From Lepiota brunneoincarnata (Eukaryota; Basidiomycota; Agaricomycetes; Agaricales; Agaricaceae), in NCBI GenBank assembly GCA_023014365.1, contig JAEBUN010000002.1, positions 434,001 through 498,000 on the forward strand: a DNA stretch of 64,000 bases, given 5' to 3'. The notes under the pieces were generated by a model. That model was not told the DNA's origin, did no database searches, and worked only from the letters and a program-made list of their open reading frames with translations. A program made the position numbers and the translations under genes. Shown piece by piece: positions 11,234-21,891 of this stretch (the first letter of the stretch is position 1; each line of letters begins with the position of its first letter).

Positions 11234-11351
11234 GATCAGCACTTGGACCGCTGGTTGCTGTCCTTGTAGCGCGTTTGGTTATCCCCATGATGGTGATCGC
11301 TTGGACCGCTGGTTGCTGCCCCCGTAGCGCGTTTGGTTATTCCCATGGTGG
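11234..11351 (+). repeat. 58-base tandem duplication (2 units)
   Basis: The block beginning GATCAGCACTTGGACCGCTGG is repeated once with period 58 (CTTGGACCG at 11242 and 11300). Both units continue GGTTGCTG, then GTAGCGCGTTTGGTTAT and CCCATG. A few substitutions separate them. It lies about 390 bases upstream of the TMEM135-like start codon. Confidence 0.75.
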
Positions 11352-11737
11352 CCTATTGAACGCACTTGCTTGTAGCCTTTATTTTTGCTTCTTCCCACCC
11401 CAAACTATGAGCGCCCAGCAGAGCAATCGGCGATTCGGTCCAGTGACACACAACGCCAAACAGAAAAATCGCCTTGGATCGTTCGGAGCGTTCAACGGCC
11501 TCCTAGTACTACTTCGGCCAACAACATTGAATTAATATACATCAGATTACTGTTAACCTACTCATCTTCCAGACTCGCCATCGCCAGCACAACATCGGCT
11601 ACTCTTGGATAAATATAGAGTCACACGGACATCCTTGTGATAAACCCCCAACCGCCGGCTTCCCACCAAAACCCCAACTGACGGCATTTGTTGGGGTTTC
11701 TCGCCTATCAACAATTGTACAAATCCACCAGCTCAAG

Positions 11738-14068
11738 ATGGCCCTGGACCTCAACGACGATACTTCCTTCACCACAGGCCCTCCCACCGGGAGAACGTCA
11801 CCTTACGACCGCGACTCGAGTATCCCACCGACGCCAGGCGAGGGCATCCTTTTCACACCAAAGAGAGCGATGGCCTCGTTTGACAATCTCGTGGCACTCG
11901 CGAATTACCAGGAAAGGCTGAAGGATGCGAGAAGGGTTGTGTGGAGAGATAGAGGCGAGCCTGTTGCTGAACTGGAGACTTTGAGGGAGTGCTTGGAGCA
12001 TGCGACCAAAGGAGGACTTCGTATGTGTTCGTTGACTGTGGTCCGCGGGAATGTAATTGCTGACTTGTGGTTATGCCTTGTGTAGGTTCTGGATCCCTTG
12101 CATTTGGAATTCGTGCTTGTGTCAATCTGATCCTTGCACTAATTCGTATCCACCGTGTGCCAAGGTGATTCAATCCAGAATATCAAGCAAGGTCGCCCAT
12201 CTAACTGTCTCCGTTGTAGGGACTACCGGTTGGCACTTATTCGACATGCACTCTTGGGCCAAGATACGTGGAGGATTTGCAGCGTTGCTAGGTATGTCTG
12301 CCTGGCTTCTCATTCACCGAAACTCCTCTGTCTGACACAACTCAAAGGCACATTCACATCCGCATACAAGTTCCTCATCAACGCTCTCCCAATCCTAATA
12401 CCCGCTCTATCACCTTCCGAATCCTCGGGCGCCTTTGGCGAGAAGGATGATCTCGAAGCCCAGCTGCCAACAACTAGCCTCGAAGTCCCCACAAGCAAAC
12501 GCCCTACGCGTCTCTCTCTTAGCGCACGCACAAAACTCATCCTCATTCGCAAGAAAACACGTAGATGGCACGCAGCCCTGGCAGGTGCTGTCGCTGGTGG
12601 GCTAGCAATTGTTTGGGAAAAGAGGAGTAGGAGGAGCCTGATTGCACAACAGCTTTTTGTTCGGTGAGTGACCAGCCTTGAATCCTTGACTTTTGACTGA
12701 TGATCACTCTACAGTGGACTCCAAGGTTCATATAACGCGTACACAACCCGCAAGGGTATTCACGTACCAAATGGCGATGTCCTCGTCTTCACTCTTGCGT
12801 GAGTTTCGAGTCATCAATATGATCCGGTATCTGATATTTGTGTAGCTGCGGCCAGATCATGTACGGTTTCCTGATGCGGCCAGATACCTTGCCACGTTCG
12901 TACCGAGCTTGGTTAGTCTCATTTCTCATTTCCTCTGAACCAAATAATGTCTAACTCAATTATCAACAGGATCGGTCAGGCAGGTAAAATCCCTCCAGAA
13001 TGTATACGTATGAACCTAAGTCTCGTACGCGAGGGCAAGATGGACATCGCTGACCTTGACAAAATACTTGCCCTTCCCGTACGTCTTCTTTCCCTTTTGG
13101 TTAAGCTATCAAATTCCGATTATCCCTGCCCCTCAGGACATCACACCCTCCAACAAAGCTGACCTCCTAGCCTTCCGCGCCGATTATCTTAGCTCTCCGC
13201 CACCACCTGCATACATACCACGTTACGCTATCTGCTCTAGTGTACACCCCGCCGTCTCTGCCTGCACTGCTGTTCCCCTCGATCGCTTCTTCACAGTCTT
13301 TCAAATGGATGCTACCTATCTATGGTGCATTGCACTTCGTTCCTCCCATCTTGTTCAAGTGGAATGCGTTTTTGAGGGATCCTGGTGCGGTAATCGTAAA
13401 AGCCGGGTTGGGGAGTATGAGGAGTTCGGCGTTTTTGGGCATTTTTGTCGTAATCTATCAGAGTGAGTTGGCTTCTGTCCCTTTGTCCCGCTCGTCAATT
13501 GACTATCATATCCTATATTAGCACTGTTCTGCGTGAAACATCAACTCCACAAGTATCTCACCCAACTCAGAACTGGAGCCATTCCCTCGAGCTCGGTCAA
13601 TCCGCTTAAATACGTTCCCCAAACCGCCACGGATTTGCTTATTTCTAGAGCATCCTTCATGATCGTTGGCCTCGCGACGGGTCTGTCGTTATTCGTAGAG
13701 GAGAAACGCAGGAGAGCCGAACTGGCTATGTATGTCCTGCCGAAGGGTTTGGAAAGTTTGTGGATTAATGTTGAGAGGACACTGGGTTGGTGTTTAGAAC
13801 GGAGAAATGGGGTGAGACTCTGGTGCGTTTTTTTTTCTTTCATTTTTTATGAGGACTCGGGGTTCCGTGTGAGCTGACTTGTGTGTGGGTGGTTTAGTTG
13901 ACCGCGATTGCCATGGCCATGGTGATGGTAAGTCCCTTAATGAGAGGTTAATTTCTTTGGTTCGATGTTCGACTGATGTTGCTATGTTAGTCTACCTACC
14001 AGAATGACCCGCAGCATTTGTCTGGGTTTGTCAGGAGGATTTTATACCAGTTTATTGGCCCCAATTAG
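11738..14068 (+). CDS. TMEM135-like multi-pass membrane protein, two apparent frameshifts
   Basis: Eleven exons can be placed: 11738-12020, 12086-12164, 12220-12291, 12348-12663, 12715-12798, 12846-12911, 12970-13078, 13137-13462, 13522-13811, 13898-13927 and 13991-14068. All have GT-AG introns. The product, about 600 residues, has the CGQIMYGFLMRPDTLPRSYRAW block and a downstream HPAVSAC...RFF...LPIYGALH block, plus hydrophobic segments. These resemble the TMEM135 family, membrane proteins tied to mitochondrial and lipid homeostasis in animals. Two single extra bases disrupt it, near 12272 (TGGAGG) and near 13299-13301 (TTT). Splicing signals are all intact, so sequence error is as likely as pseudogenisation. 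The start is the first in-frame ATG. Confidence 0.65.
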
Positions 14069-14513
14069 TGCATACTGTAAGAGGGGGAGTCGCCATCACT
14101 CTGTGTCAAACTTCATTTGTAGCATGTGTGCATAAAAAATGTTTACTTCTCCCCTTGGGAAGCCGGGGCTGGCTTCGGCCGCTTGGGGGCTTGCATCCCA
14201 GAGAGGATGGGTCTGCTTGGTGAAACAGAATTTCTGTCCCGAAAAAGCTTGCTGCAGTGTGGCGCCTTCAAAGTTATGCAGATCATTTAGAGAATAACAG
14301 ATTATTACCCCTGTTTCGGTGGATAGGAGTACCCAAATCCTGAACCAAGTGCTTGGTGCGTGGGGGACAGAAATGGAATTTCCGATAGTGTCATCTCTGC
14401 GGGGTCCCGGAAAGGGTTTGGCCAAGCAGATTCCGAAGCCCTACTTTTTGAATTCTCTATCACTTCCAGTCGGAGCTGTCAGGTGATATTCGCAACTCGT
14501 ACTTTATAAACTA
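14069..14513. other. short gap, no recognised gene
   Basis: Between the TMEM135-like stop and the kinase-like relic. The minus strand is open across 14096-14425 but has no recognisable motif. Confidence 0.4.
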
Positions 14514-15189
14514 TGGCCAGTGACCTTCACCGTCCGTTCTGGACGATGTCCCCTTCAGACCACGAGGTCCCAGACTATTGTCAGCCCAACTCTTAACTTT
14601 CCCTCCAGCTCAGGGGTGTCCCCGAATTCAATTAACGTGGACGCTATCCGTCTCACTCCGCCATTCACGATGAGCCAGGTCCTGGTTGCTCAAGCACCAT
14701 CATCTGTAGAAGCTGCAGAGTATTTACAGCTACCCCAGGAAGTCCCATTTCATTGTCAAAATATATGACCTTCGCTTCCTTAAACATCGTATTCTCAACT
14801 CGATGCCTTGGACGTATGCTGTTGAATGCCAAGCAGCCCAAATCCGCTCGCCTGCTAGGGCTCAAGATTTTTACACATCAGCTTTGCTCAAGGACGATGA
14901 TGCAGTAGGGTGGGAGGAATGGTATTACCGGAAAGCGGAGCAGCAGTATCACCACGAAATGACCGCATATTAGAGGCTAGCTCCTTCGCAGGGCATTTTA
15001 AATTCACGTACTATGGTACAGTGGTTGTAAGGCTCCCCGAAAGAGCGATATCCCCACACTTTATTCTGCTTGAATTCGTACCCGACGCCAAGAAACTGGA
15101 CGCTGTCAACCCACAGATGGTGGATTTGTCAATTGCTCAATCGCTTGTTGATGCCGTTGGACGATTCGGCACAATCACCCGTTCACTAG
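14514..15189 (+). pseudogene. fungal protein-kinase-like gene, N-terminal half, broken
   Basis: The pieces KIYDLRFLKHR, PWTYAVECQAAQIRSPARA, AVGWEEWYYRKAEQQYHHEM, YYGTVVVRLPERAISPHFIL and LEFVPDAKKLDAVNPQ follow each other in the order of the N-lobe of the expanded kinase-like family of Agaricomycetes. A likely start is the ATG at 14514 (MASDLHRPFWTMSP). The frame shifts near 14750, a TAG stop interrupts after TAY near 14972, and a base appears to be missing near 15010. Coding similarity ends at about 15189, exactly where a minisatellite starts; the C-lobe with the catalytic HxD motif was not found. Unlike the other broken genes here it has a stop and a deletion, so it is a true pseudogene. 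Confidence 0.6.
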
Positions 15190-15407
15190 TTACCCGTGTC
15201 TGCTATGGGTGTAAATACCCTCCCCTATTTGCTATGGGTTTATGCACTCGGGCTTACGCACCCTCTATCCGTTATAGGCTTATGCACCCGCTATTTGCTA
15301 TGGACTACACGCCCTCGATCTGCTGTGGATTACGCACCCTCCAACTGCTATTGTTTATGGAACCTCTACCACAATGGGCTTACACACCCTCTTGCCGTTT
15401 GAACCGC
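15190..15407 (+). repeat. minisatellite, degenerate 25-26 base unit, about 8 copies
   Basis: Units follow the pattern CCCTC-N-ATNTGCTATGG-N-TTAYGCA, for example CCCTCTATCCGTTATAGGCT followed by TATGCA, with many substitutions between copies. The array begins at the point where the kinase-like coding sequence stops. Confidence 0.75.
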
Positions 15408-15829
15408 CTTTTTGAGGTGAGCACTGGGGCGGTTCTTAGGGTGACCCGACCGTGCTTCCTCGTCAGCCTCACAACCCAGGGTCAACGAAGCTTGAGGAAA
15501 CTTCTCCCCAGCCTACACAGTATCAAGTTCTATCACTCTACATCACTTGCAATTTATGATTCATACCTTATTTTATCTAGGACCCCTCACACTGGCAGTG
15601 CAAGACTATAGAGCGCAGTCCGTTGGTAGATTGCTTGCGCTGGGCATGGGAATTGGAGTGATGTATTGTCGGTGATCTGAATATGGCCACTTACAGTCCT
15701 TAGCACACACTCTACCATGATTTGGTCCAGACTCGTAGTACCTGCGAGGCGGACAACGAGCTTTTACATCATCCGGGGAGCCAGGCCACGCCGATGGTGA
15801 GAAATTTTGCCATCATCGAAACTCAAGTA
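15408..15829. other. no recognised gene
   Basis: Between the minisatellite and the segmental duplicate. Part of the plus strand remains open to 15611 in the minisatellite frame, but it has no similarity to a kinase C-lobe that I can see. Confidence 0.35.
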
Positions 15830-17190
15830 TATGCTGTAAATATTGGATCTTGACATAGAATATTGACCGGGCTGTCAAATGCTTGCCCTTTGAAGTACAG
15901 CATGCAGACGCGTATTTTCTACTAGGCTACGGTACAAATATTGTCGTTGTCCGGGTCACAGGAGCTCATGGGCATCCCTGCCAAGTTCTGCTCCATGGAG
16001 TCACGCGCAGATATTTAGCCCCACCTGACAGGGGAGATTTGGCCTAAAGTGCGAAGTCGAGAACCGTGAGGTATCGTTCAGGCAAGTACCTGTGAACCGT
16101 ATTCTTGTAGAATATCGAACTTGATATGACTGGTGCTATGCCGGTGAAGTAGAAAGGTAGAAAAGGGAAGCCCGTAAATGATTTTTCGGGTCACGACACG
16201 CCAATTAATACATTCACGCCTATGTCACGCCCACAAGACCCTAACGCTTTAGCCTCTGTAACAACAAATTTGTATTCGTTCCACGGCGAAATCTGGCATT
16301 GATGTCCATCCATCTCATGATCAAATTCTAACAAATGCAGCTGCTTGGTGTCACCCTGTCCATCCACCGCTAATCTGCCACAGCGCCGCCCCCCTCGTAG
16401 GTTAAGTATTAGACAGGATCTTTGCCAGAGGACAGGAGGTGTCAGGTTGGTTCCCGAGGTATCAATATGAGAACAAATGAGTTCCTCTAGGCAACACTCA
16501 CCGGTGAGGTAGAACGCGAAATTGACTCTTCCCCAATAGTGTCCTATCTATCCCTGACTATCAGGCGCTGTCATGACGTTCCAGCGAGCCGACTCCAATC
16601 ACCCCCATACCCCTTCCTTCTCCTTTCGTGTCGCTTTGCTTCTTCCTCACGTATTTTCTCTATATCCGACTTTGCTTTTTGCTCAAGTATTTCCCTTATT
16701 TCCGACTGTGTTATCCGGAGCTGCTGTAGCCGCTGGACCGTTAACTTGAGGTCATCCATATAATTCTCCGCTTCTTTCTTTTCCTTCTGTGCTTTCTCCT
16801 TTTTCATTTGTTTCTTTTCCTTCTTTTTCTGCCTTTCCAAGTCTTTAGCTTTCCCTCATAGTTTAGCGAAAATGGCCAGGGCAGAGATTTTTCAACCATA
16901 CCCAAGGCAGGCGCGCTGTTGGTATTTGATGAATAAACAGATAGACGCACAGTAGTTCAATCGCACCTGCTGGATTTCCTTAATTTCCCCATTGTACAGT
17001 CCCAGAGACTGGTTCCTGATAACGGACTTTCTCAAACTACAACAAGGGTAGTGGTGGTTGCTGATTTGCGCGCAAGATCGGGACAGCGTGATCTGGGTGT
17101 AGAGGCTTGGGGTAAATTTTGGAAGAGAAGGGAGCGCTGATCATTTTCTGACCTGGGGTGATGCAAAACACTGCTGGAGGACTTATACGA
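15830..17190 (-). repeat. segmental duplicate, copy A, with decayed Lys/Glu-rich coiled-coil gene
   Basis: This aligns over most of its length with 18970-20150. Shared landmarks, read on the plus strand, are GTAAATATTG..TCTTGA, CAAATATTG..GTTGTCC, GCGCAGATATTT, AAGTCGAGAACC, GTAGAATATCGAA and TAATACATTCA. The minus strand at 16571-16840 encodes an 89-residue charged segment (KKKEKKQMKKEKAQ... then DLKLTVQRLQQLR) predicted as a coiled coil, with a candidate ATG upstream near 16905. Copy B has a similar charged segment at the matching place. A conserved short C-terminal motif (CDxDxxNIC) lies near 15950. The frames do not join cleanly, so both copies look decayed. Function unknown. Confidence 0.6.
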
Positions 17191-17899
17191 TTAGGGGGTT
17201 TGAAACAAGGCAGACAGAGCGATCTTATAGCTTCTGATAATCACCAGCGTAGGTCAGGGTAATCAACCAGATCGAGATCACACCTTACTTGTTACTAAAG
17301 ATGTCCGTTAACCCAGGGATGGAACATCCCCCATTGATTCCCCTGCCACTTGCCACTATTCTTGGATCTCTATTCTGGGGGATGTCGGATTTCCGTGTGG
17401 GCCATCCTAGTCTCGGGACAAGACATCCACGTATGGAGGTTCAAACAAGTATTTCTAAAGTGGATATGGCTGTAGCGGAACCTTGGGCCAGTACCTACGC
17501 ATTCCAACATATATTGGAAATTGTCCGACCCTTCCATCTCTCGGATATGGTGCTTAACTCGGAAATCTGCAACGCGCACATGACGTGGTAGAATTTTTCG
17601 GTGATCACTGGTCAACCCGTGCCCATCAGCGTCAGGTCGAAATTTGACGACGATCCGCCCCGCAACCACCCTCTTTGGTATTTCCGGGTGTTACATGGCA
17701 AATAAAATATTGAATATTGTGATAATTACCATCGTGGCTGCTTGAGAAATACTATCAAATAAAGACCAGGGGCCAGTCAATTTCGTTCCAGGGCACAGGT
17801 CATACTTCAGTTTTCAGACCCATGGCGAGTGATTGTATGCATACTGGATGCTTAGGTGCCCACTTTGACAATAAGGGTCTTTATGTTACTTACCGGTGC
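17191..17899. other. no recognised gene
   Basis: Between duplicate A and the second LTR-like repeat. Both strands are open over 17289-17669, but I recognise no family. Confidence 0.35.
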
Positions 17900-18620
17900 T
17901 GTAGAGGTGGGCAGTGCGGCTACACATGCAACGACCGCCCTCATGCCACCTCTCGTAGCATTCGGAAGCCAAACTCGGAACGGAGTCGAACTCGGAACCC
18001 GCACCCGGATCGAACCCCGGATCACGAAACTCGGAGCGCCCAGCCGAAGGGAGCCATTATCATTTCGAAACATATCCATTTCGCTCGAAACCTCTTACAT
18101 TCCTTGACAGATAAATTTTCACCATATTTCTATTCTTTTCCCTGAACATGAACCGTAGTATAAGTTTTCTCCCTGTATATAGACTTCTCTGAGCCTCGCA
18201 TACCATCCTTGTTATCCCCTCCTTTCCCTTTTCCTAATTCCCTGTTAACATAGTTGTGAAAACTTCACAATCTCCCCTGTTTCACGTTCACCAATCCCCA
18301 TATATGACTTAGTTTAAGGGCCTCTCATTTTCTTCTCCGTATTGGTGTAAGAAACATAAAAATAATCGATATTATCCTGTGTATAAAGGTACAAACCTGG
18401 GAGACAAGTTCTCCAGAAAATATCCACCCAAAAGCTGTTCCGAATTCTTCTCTCTCTATAAATCTCCCTCAGATGACGTGCTCCATTGGTTTCTGAAGCC
18501 CTGTGATCGTTCCGCTGATCACACTCGCTCCTTGTTTCATCACATTTCGCTCGGTTTCGCTCGGCCAGTACCTTGTCCGGACGCCGACTCGTCTGTAGAA
18601 GAGTTTGCGTCTCTTCAGCG
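17900..18620 (+). repeat. dispersed LTR-like repeat, copy 2 (uninterrupted)
   Basis: Partner of the split copy at 4518-6105. It starts TGTAGAGGTGGGCAGTGCGG and carries a TATA box (TATAAAG at 18382-18388) and a following CT-rich tract. It shows where the TIR element inserted in copy 1: the join corresponds to about 18250. It lies between the two segmental duplicates at 15830-17190 and 18970-20150. No internal retrotransposon coding region is adjacent, so it would be a solo LTR if the LTR interpretation is right. Confidence 0.6.
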
Positions 18621-18969
18621 CCCCCTCATACATGTTCCAGAATGCAATGTCCGAAGGTAAAGGGAGGTCGAGCATGCTGATTTTGACCCCTGGTGCACAA
18701 ATGTCTGTGTAGGTGGATATATGTGTATATAGAGTTACTGTGTACACCAAGGAGCTGACTCAAAGCTTGGTGTACTAGATGACCTAGAAAGGTAGGCAGG
18801 TACCTGGAGTGATCAGTAACCATGTTCATGATACTTGGCACAATAGCATGTCCATGCCATCTTCAAGTTTTCATTTAAGCTTACATTATGTAGCCGGGCA
18901 AGCATATGCTTATACGCACAAGTCCCCTTGTCCAGTAGTCTCTACATGATTGGTTGGGGGCTAAATATC
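18621..18969. other. spacer between LTR-like repeat and duplicate B
   Basis: Contains a short GTGTATATA-type stretch near 18720 and no recognisable gene. Confidence 0.35.
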
Positions 18970-20150
18970 TAATGTAAATATTGCATCTTGATATAGACTT
19001 TTAACTGCATTGTCAATCGCTTGTCCATTGAAGTGCGGCATCTAGGCACATATTTCCCTATTGGGTTATGACACAAATATTGCCCTTGTCCAGGTCACAG
19101 AAGCTCAGAGTATTCCTGCCAAGGTCTACTCCCTAAAGTCATGCGCAGATATTTGGCCTCACCTGACGGGGAGATTTGGGATGAAGCGCAAAGTCGAGAA
19201 CCGGTGAGGTTTCTATCATTCAGGCAAGTATCTGGGAACCAATTGGTACTGTAGAATATCGAATGTAATATGACTGGCATTATTTCGGTGAAGTTCAAAA
19301 GCAGACAAGAGGAGCGCATAAATTATTTATCAGATTACACAGTACCAATCAATACATTCATGCCAACATCAGGCCTACGATCATTTCCATTAGAATTCAA
19401 CTAACCCTACGTTCTTAATCCTTCTGTGACAGAATCCGGCATTGAGTCCACAACTAGGCAGTGAGATAAAACGAAGGAGAAGTCCAGTCCCGGCAGCCCT
19501 TCTTGACCACCACCCGATGCCCCCGATGCCCCCACACCCATTTACAGAGTAGTGAAGGTTGTAGAGTATATGTAATGCACAGACTTCGCTGTTGTTTTCG
19601 TAACGAACAGAGTTCTATCTTTCAGCGCGAGAAATTCAAAGGGCTATCGGGCCTGAGCGGAGTGTACAGGAGATCCATCCGCTTAATCTCGGCTTCGGTC
19701 TGCGGTCCCGGCCACTGTTCCATTATTTGTTTTCGCAGTGCTATCCATTTCCGTAAATTTTTTTGATCGTCTTGGGCATTCTTGATACACTTTTCAAATT
19801 CTTGTTTGAGCTTTTCGTTGTCTTTCCGAGTCTCCCTTCGTTTCTTGGCACTTCTATCGTCGGCTATGCACCATTCTATCATTAGTGAGATTGGCGAAAA
19901 GCAAAGGTTGTTCAGCCATACTCATAGTTGATTGAATAGTCCTACTGCCGGTATCCAATTGATAAACGAATGGATACAGCCAAGGGGGAAGGTTTAGTCT
20001 TACAACGAGTGTTTGTTAAGGACCCTGGCGACCAATTGCGCACACAGGGGGATAGAGGATCCCAGGTAGATTTCAGAAGAGAAGAGGGTGGTGATTATTT
20101 GTTAATTCTGTGTGGTGTGGGGCAGCGGAGGAACTTATATACCATTCGCC
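18970..20150 (-). repeat. segmental duplicate, copy B
   Basis: Counterpart of 15830-17190 in the same orientation, somewhat shorter. The minus strand at 19622-19882 carries a charged segment (KKRRETRKDNEKLKQEFEKC, then ALRKQIMEQWPGPQ). A candidate start upstream (MSMAEQPLLFANL near 19925) is out of frame with it, just as the corresponding pieces are in copy A. The upstream region (19960-20150) also matches copy A, so the duplication includes the putative promoter. Confidence 0.6.
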
Positions 20151-21891
20151 AGTGGTAGGTCCAAAAGGGATCATGGGTGTTTCAAAAAATTGAAGGGAAA
20201 CAAAAGGTAATCCGATAGTCAAGAGCCATGGACCAGTTCGAGGCACACACCCAATTCATTTGATTATTAAGGGTGTATCGGAAAAAAGAGTTGGGACGCT
20301 AGTCCATTGATGGATGTGCCATCCTAGGCCGAATGAGTAGTGATCTGTGAAAAGCATGTTGATCCACACCATTTACCACTTTCTCGAGTCTCCATCCCAG
20401 TCGACACCGGACTTCCATAAGTTTCTATGCAGCCCATCCGTTCCAGATCTCCAACGACATGGATTTTATGTTGTGAAATCCCGAACCTGCATACGCTGTA
20501 GTAACAAAGGGTCGGGGCGTGACCAAACAATAAGCCCTAAAATCATCATAAAATAAAAATGCAGGCTAGGCCAGGAAAGTGAGCCCGGTCCCAGCCCGAG
20601 CTAATGTCGCCGATCAGGATCGGTGCACAGTACAAAAGAAAAGAAGGGAAGGAGGAATTGTAGAGCGGACAGAGTTAGGAAAGTCATCCGGTTGACTGAT
20701 TTCCGGTCTCCAGGATTTTCAGCCCTGGATACGGTAAATATCAAAGATTGCCCGGATATCAAATCAGTTTGACTGACCCTGGATCGATGGTGATCAACCG
20801 ATACTAGACTTACTTATGGCTAGTGTGAAGTGTAAAGGTTAGGGGGGCCTTTCGGTACTTGCATAGGAACGGATCGGATTACCTTTGTTCGCAGAGACAG
20901 AAAGGCTGCGCTTGTTAGGCCTGGGGCACCACCGATCCTAATCTATGCGCAATTGATCAAATCAAGTGGGAACGTCAACGCCACAAGGCACATCTCATCG
21001 AACAATAGAGGTGAGGGATCACAAGTTTTGGAGTACTGTGTTATCAAGTTTACAACCTGATCTCACCCTGGTTGCTATCAGTCCATCTGTCAATTGTGTG
21101 GGGTCTCCGTTTCTTATAATTTCACAGCTCTCCTTTGGGCATTCGCTCGATCCACATGACTCTTCCGGGTTCTGAATGTTCAAGCATAGCATAGTAGTGT
21201 AGTCAAATTATACTTACTATGTATTGGGGGTCAGCGGTGTATTTCGCGTTACATTTTACAAACTCCAACACATTCAGGCACATGGTGTCCTCCCACGAAG
21301 ATGGCCTACGATCAAATGACAGTGGTGGAGATTGAATATGTAGGAGGACAAGAGGTGTGATAGGGAATTTGGTCGTTTCCAGCTACCACGGGGTATTCTA
21401 AACGGGAATAAACCATTTCCCCCGCGGGAAATATTCAAATATTCACAGGTAGGGTAAAACGTAGAAATCTTCCCAAATATCGTCCCTGATATCCCGGACT
21501 ATCAAACACCTCCTGGAAGCTGCAGTTCCACAAATGACAGCACGTGTTGAAGAGGAGTTTTGCTTCAGCGATTGCGACTGCCCAGAGAAATGTCGAAAGA
21601 CTAATGATCGCAACCCTCCGGAGAGATCTCCATAGGCCTGTATATGCTATACCCGGTCGTGAATCGTCAGATGTCAGAAGTTCAACCAGCGACTCACTTT
21701 AGAGTACTCGTTCGTTAGATTGTTATATCGAATAACTCGATAATTAATGTTATTAGCGAACAGTTTGTAATCCGAGCACACATCCGACAGAGAGATTTGT
21801 TTGAAAACCCCTCTGGAACGAAGAGAAGGTTCACCCTGCCAGCCGAATTCCCACCTAGAATCAGCTTGAGCAAAAGGAGAAAATCATATAA
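20151..21891. other. no recognised gene
   Basis: A 1.7 kb gap before the NACHT gene. No frame longer than about 70 codons resembles a protein family. Part of 21650-21891 may be a last exon or the 3' untranslated region of the NACHT gene, because a GTGAGT donor-like site overlaps its apparent stop and a CTAG acceptor lies at about 21855. Confidence 0.35.

Noticed and set aside
16571..19882. The charged frames as functional coiled-coil genes
   Set aside because: In both copies the candidate start and the charged segment are in different frames without convincing splice sites.
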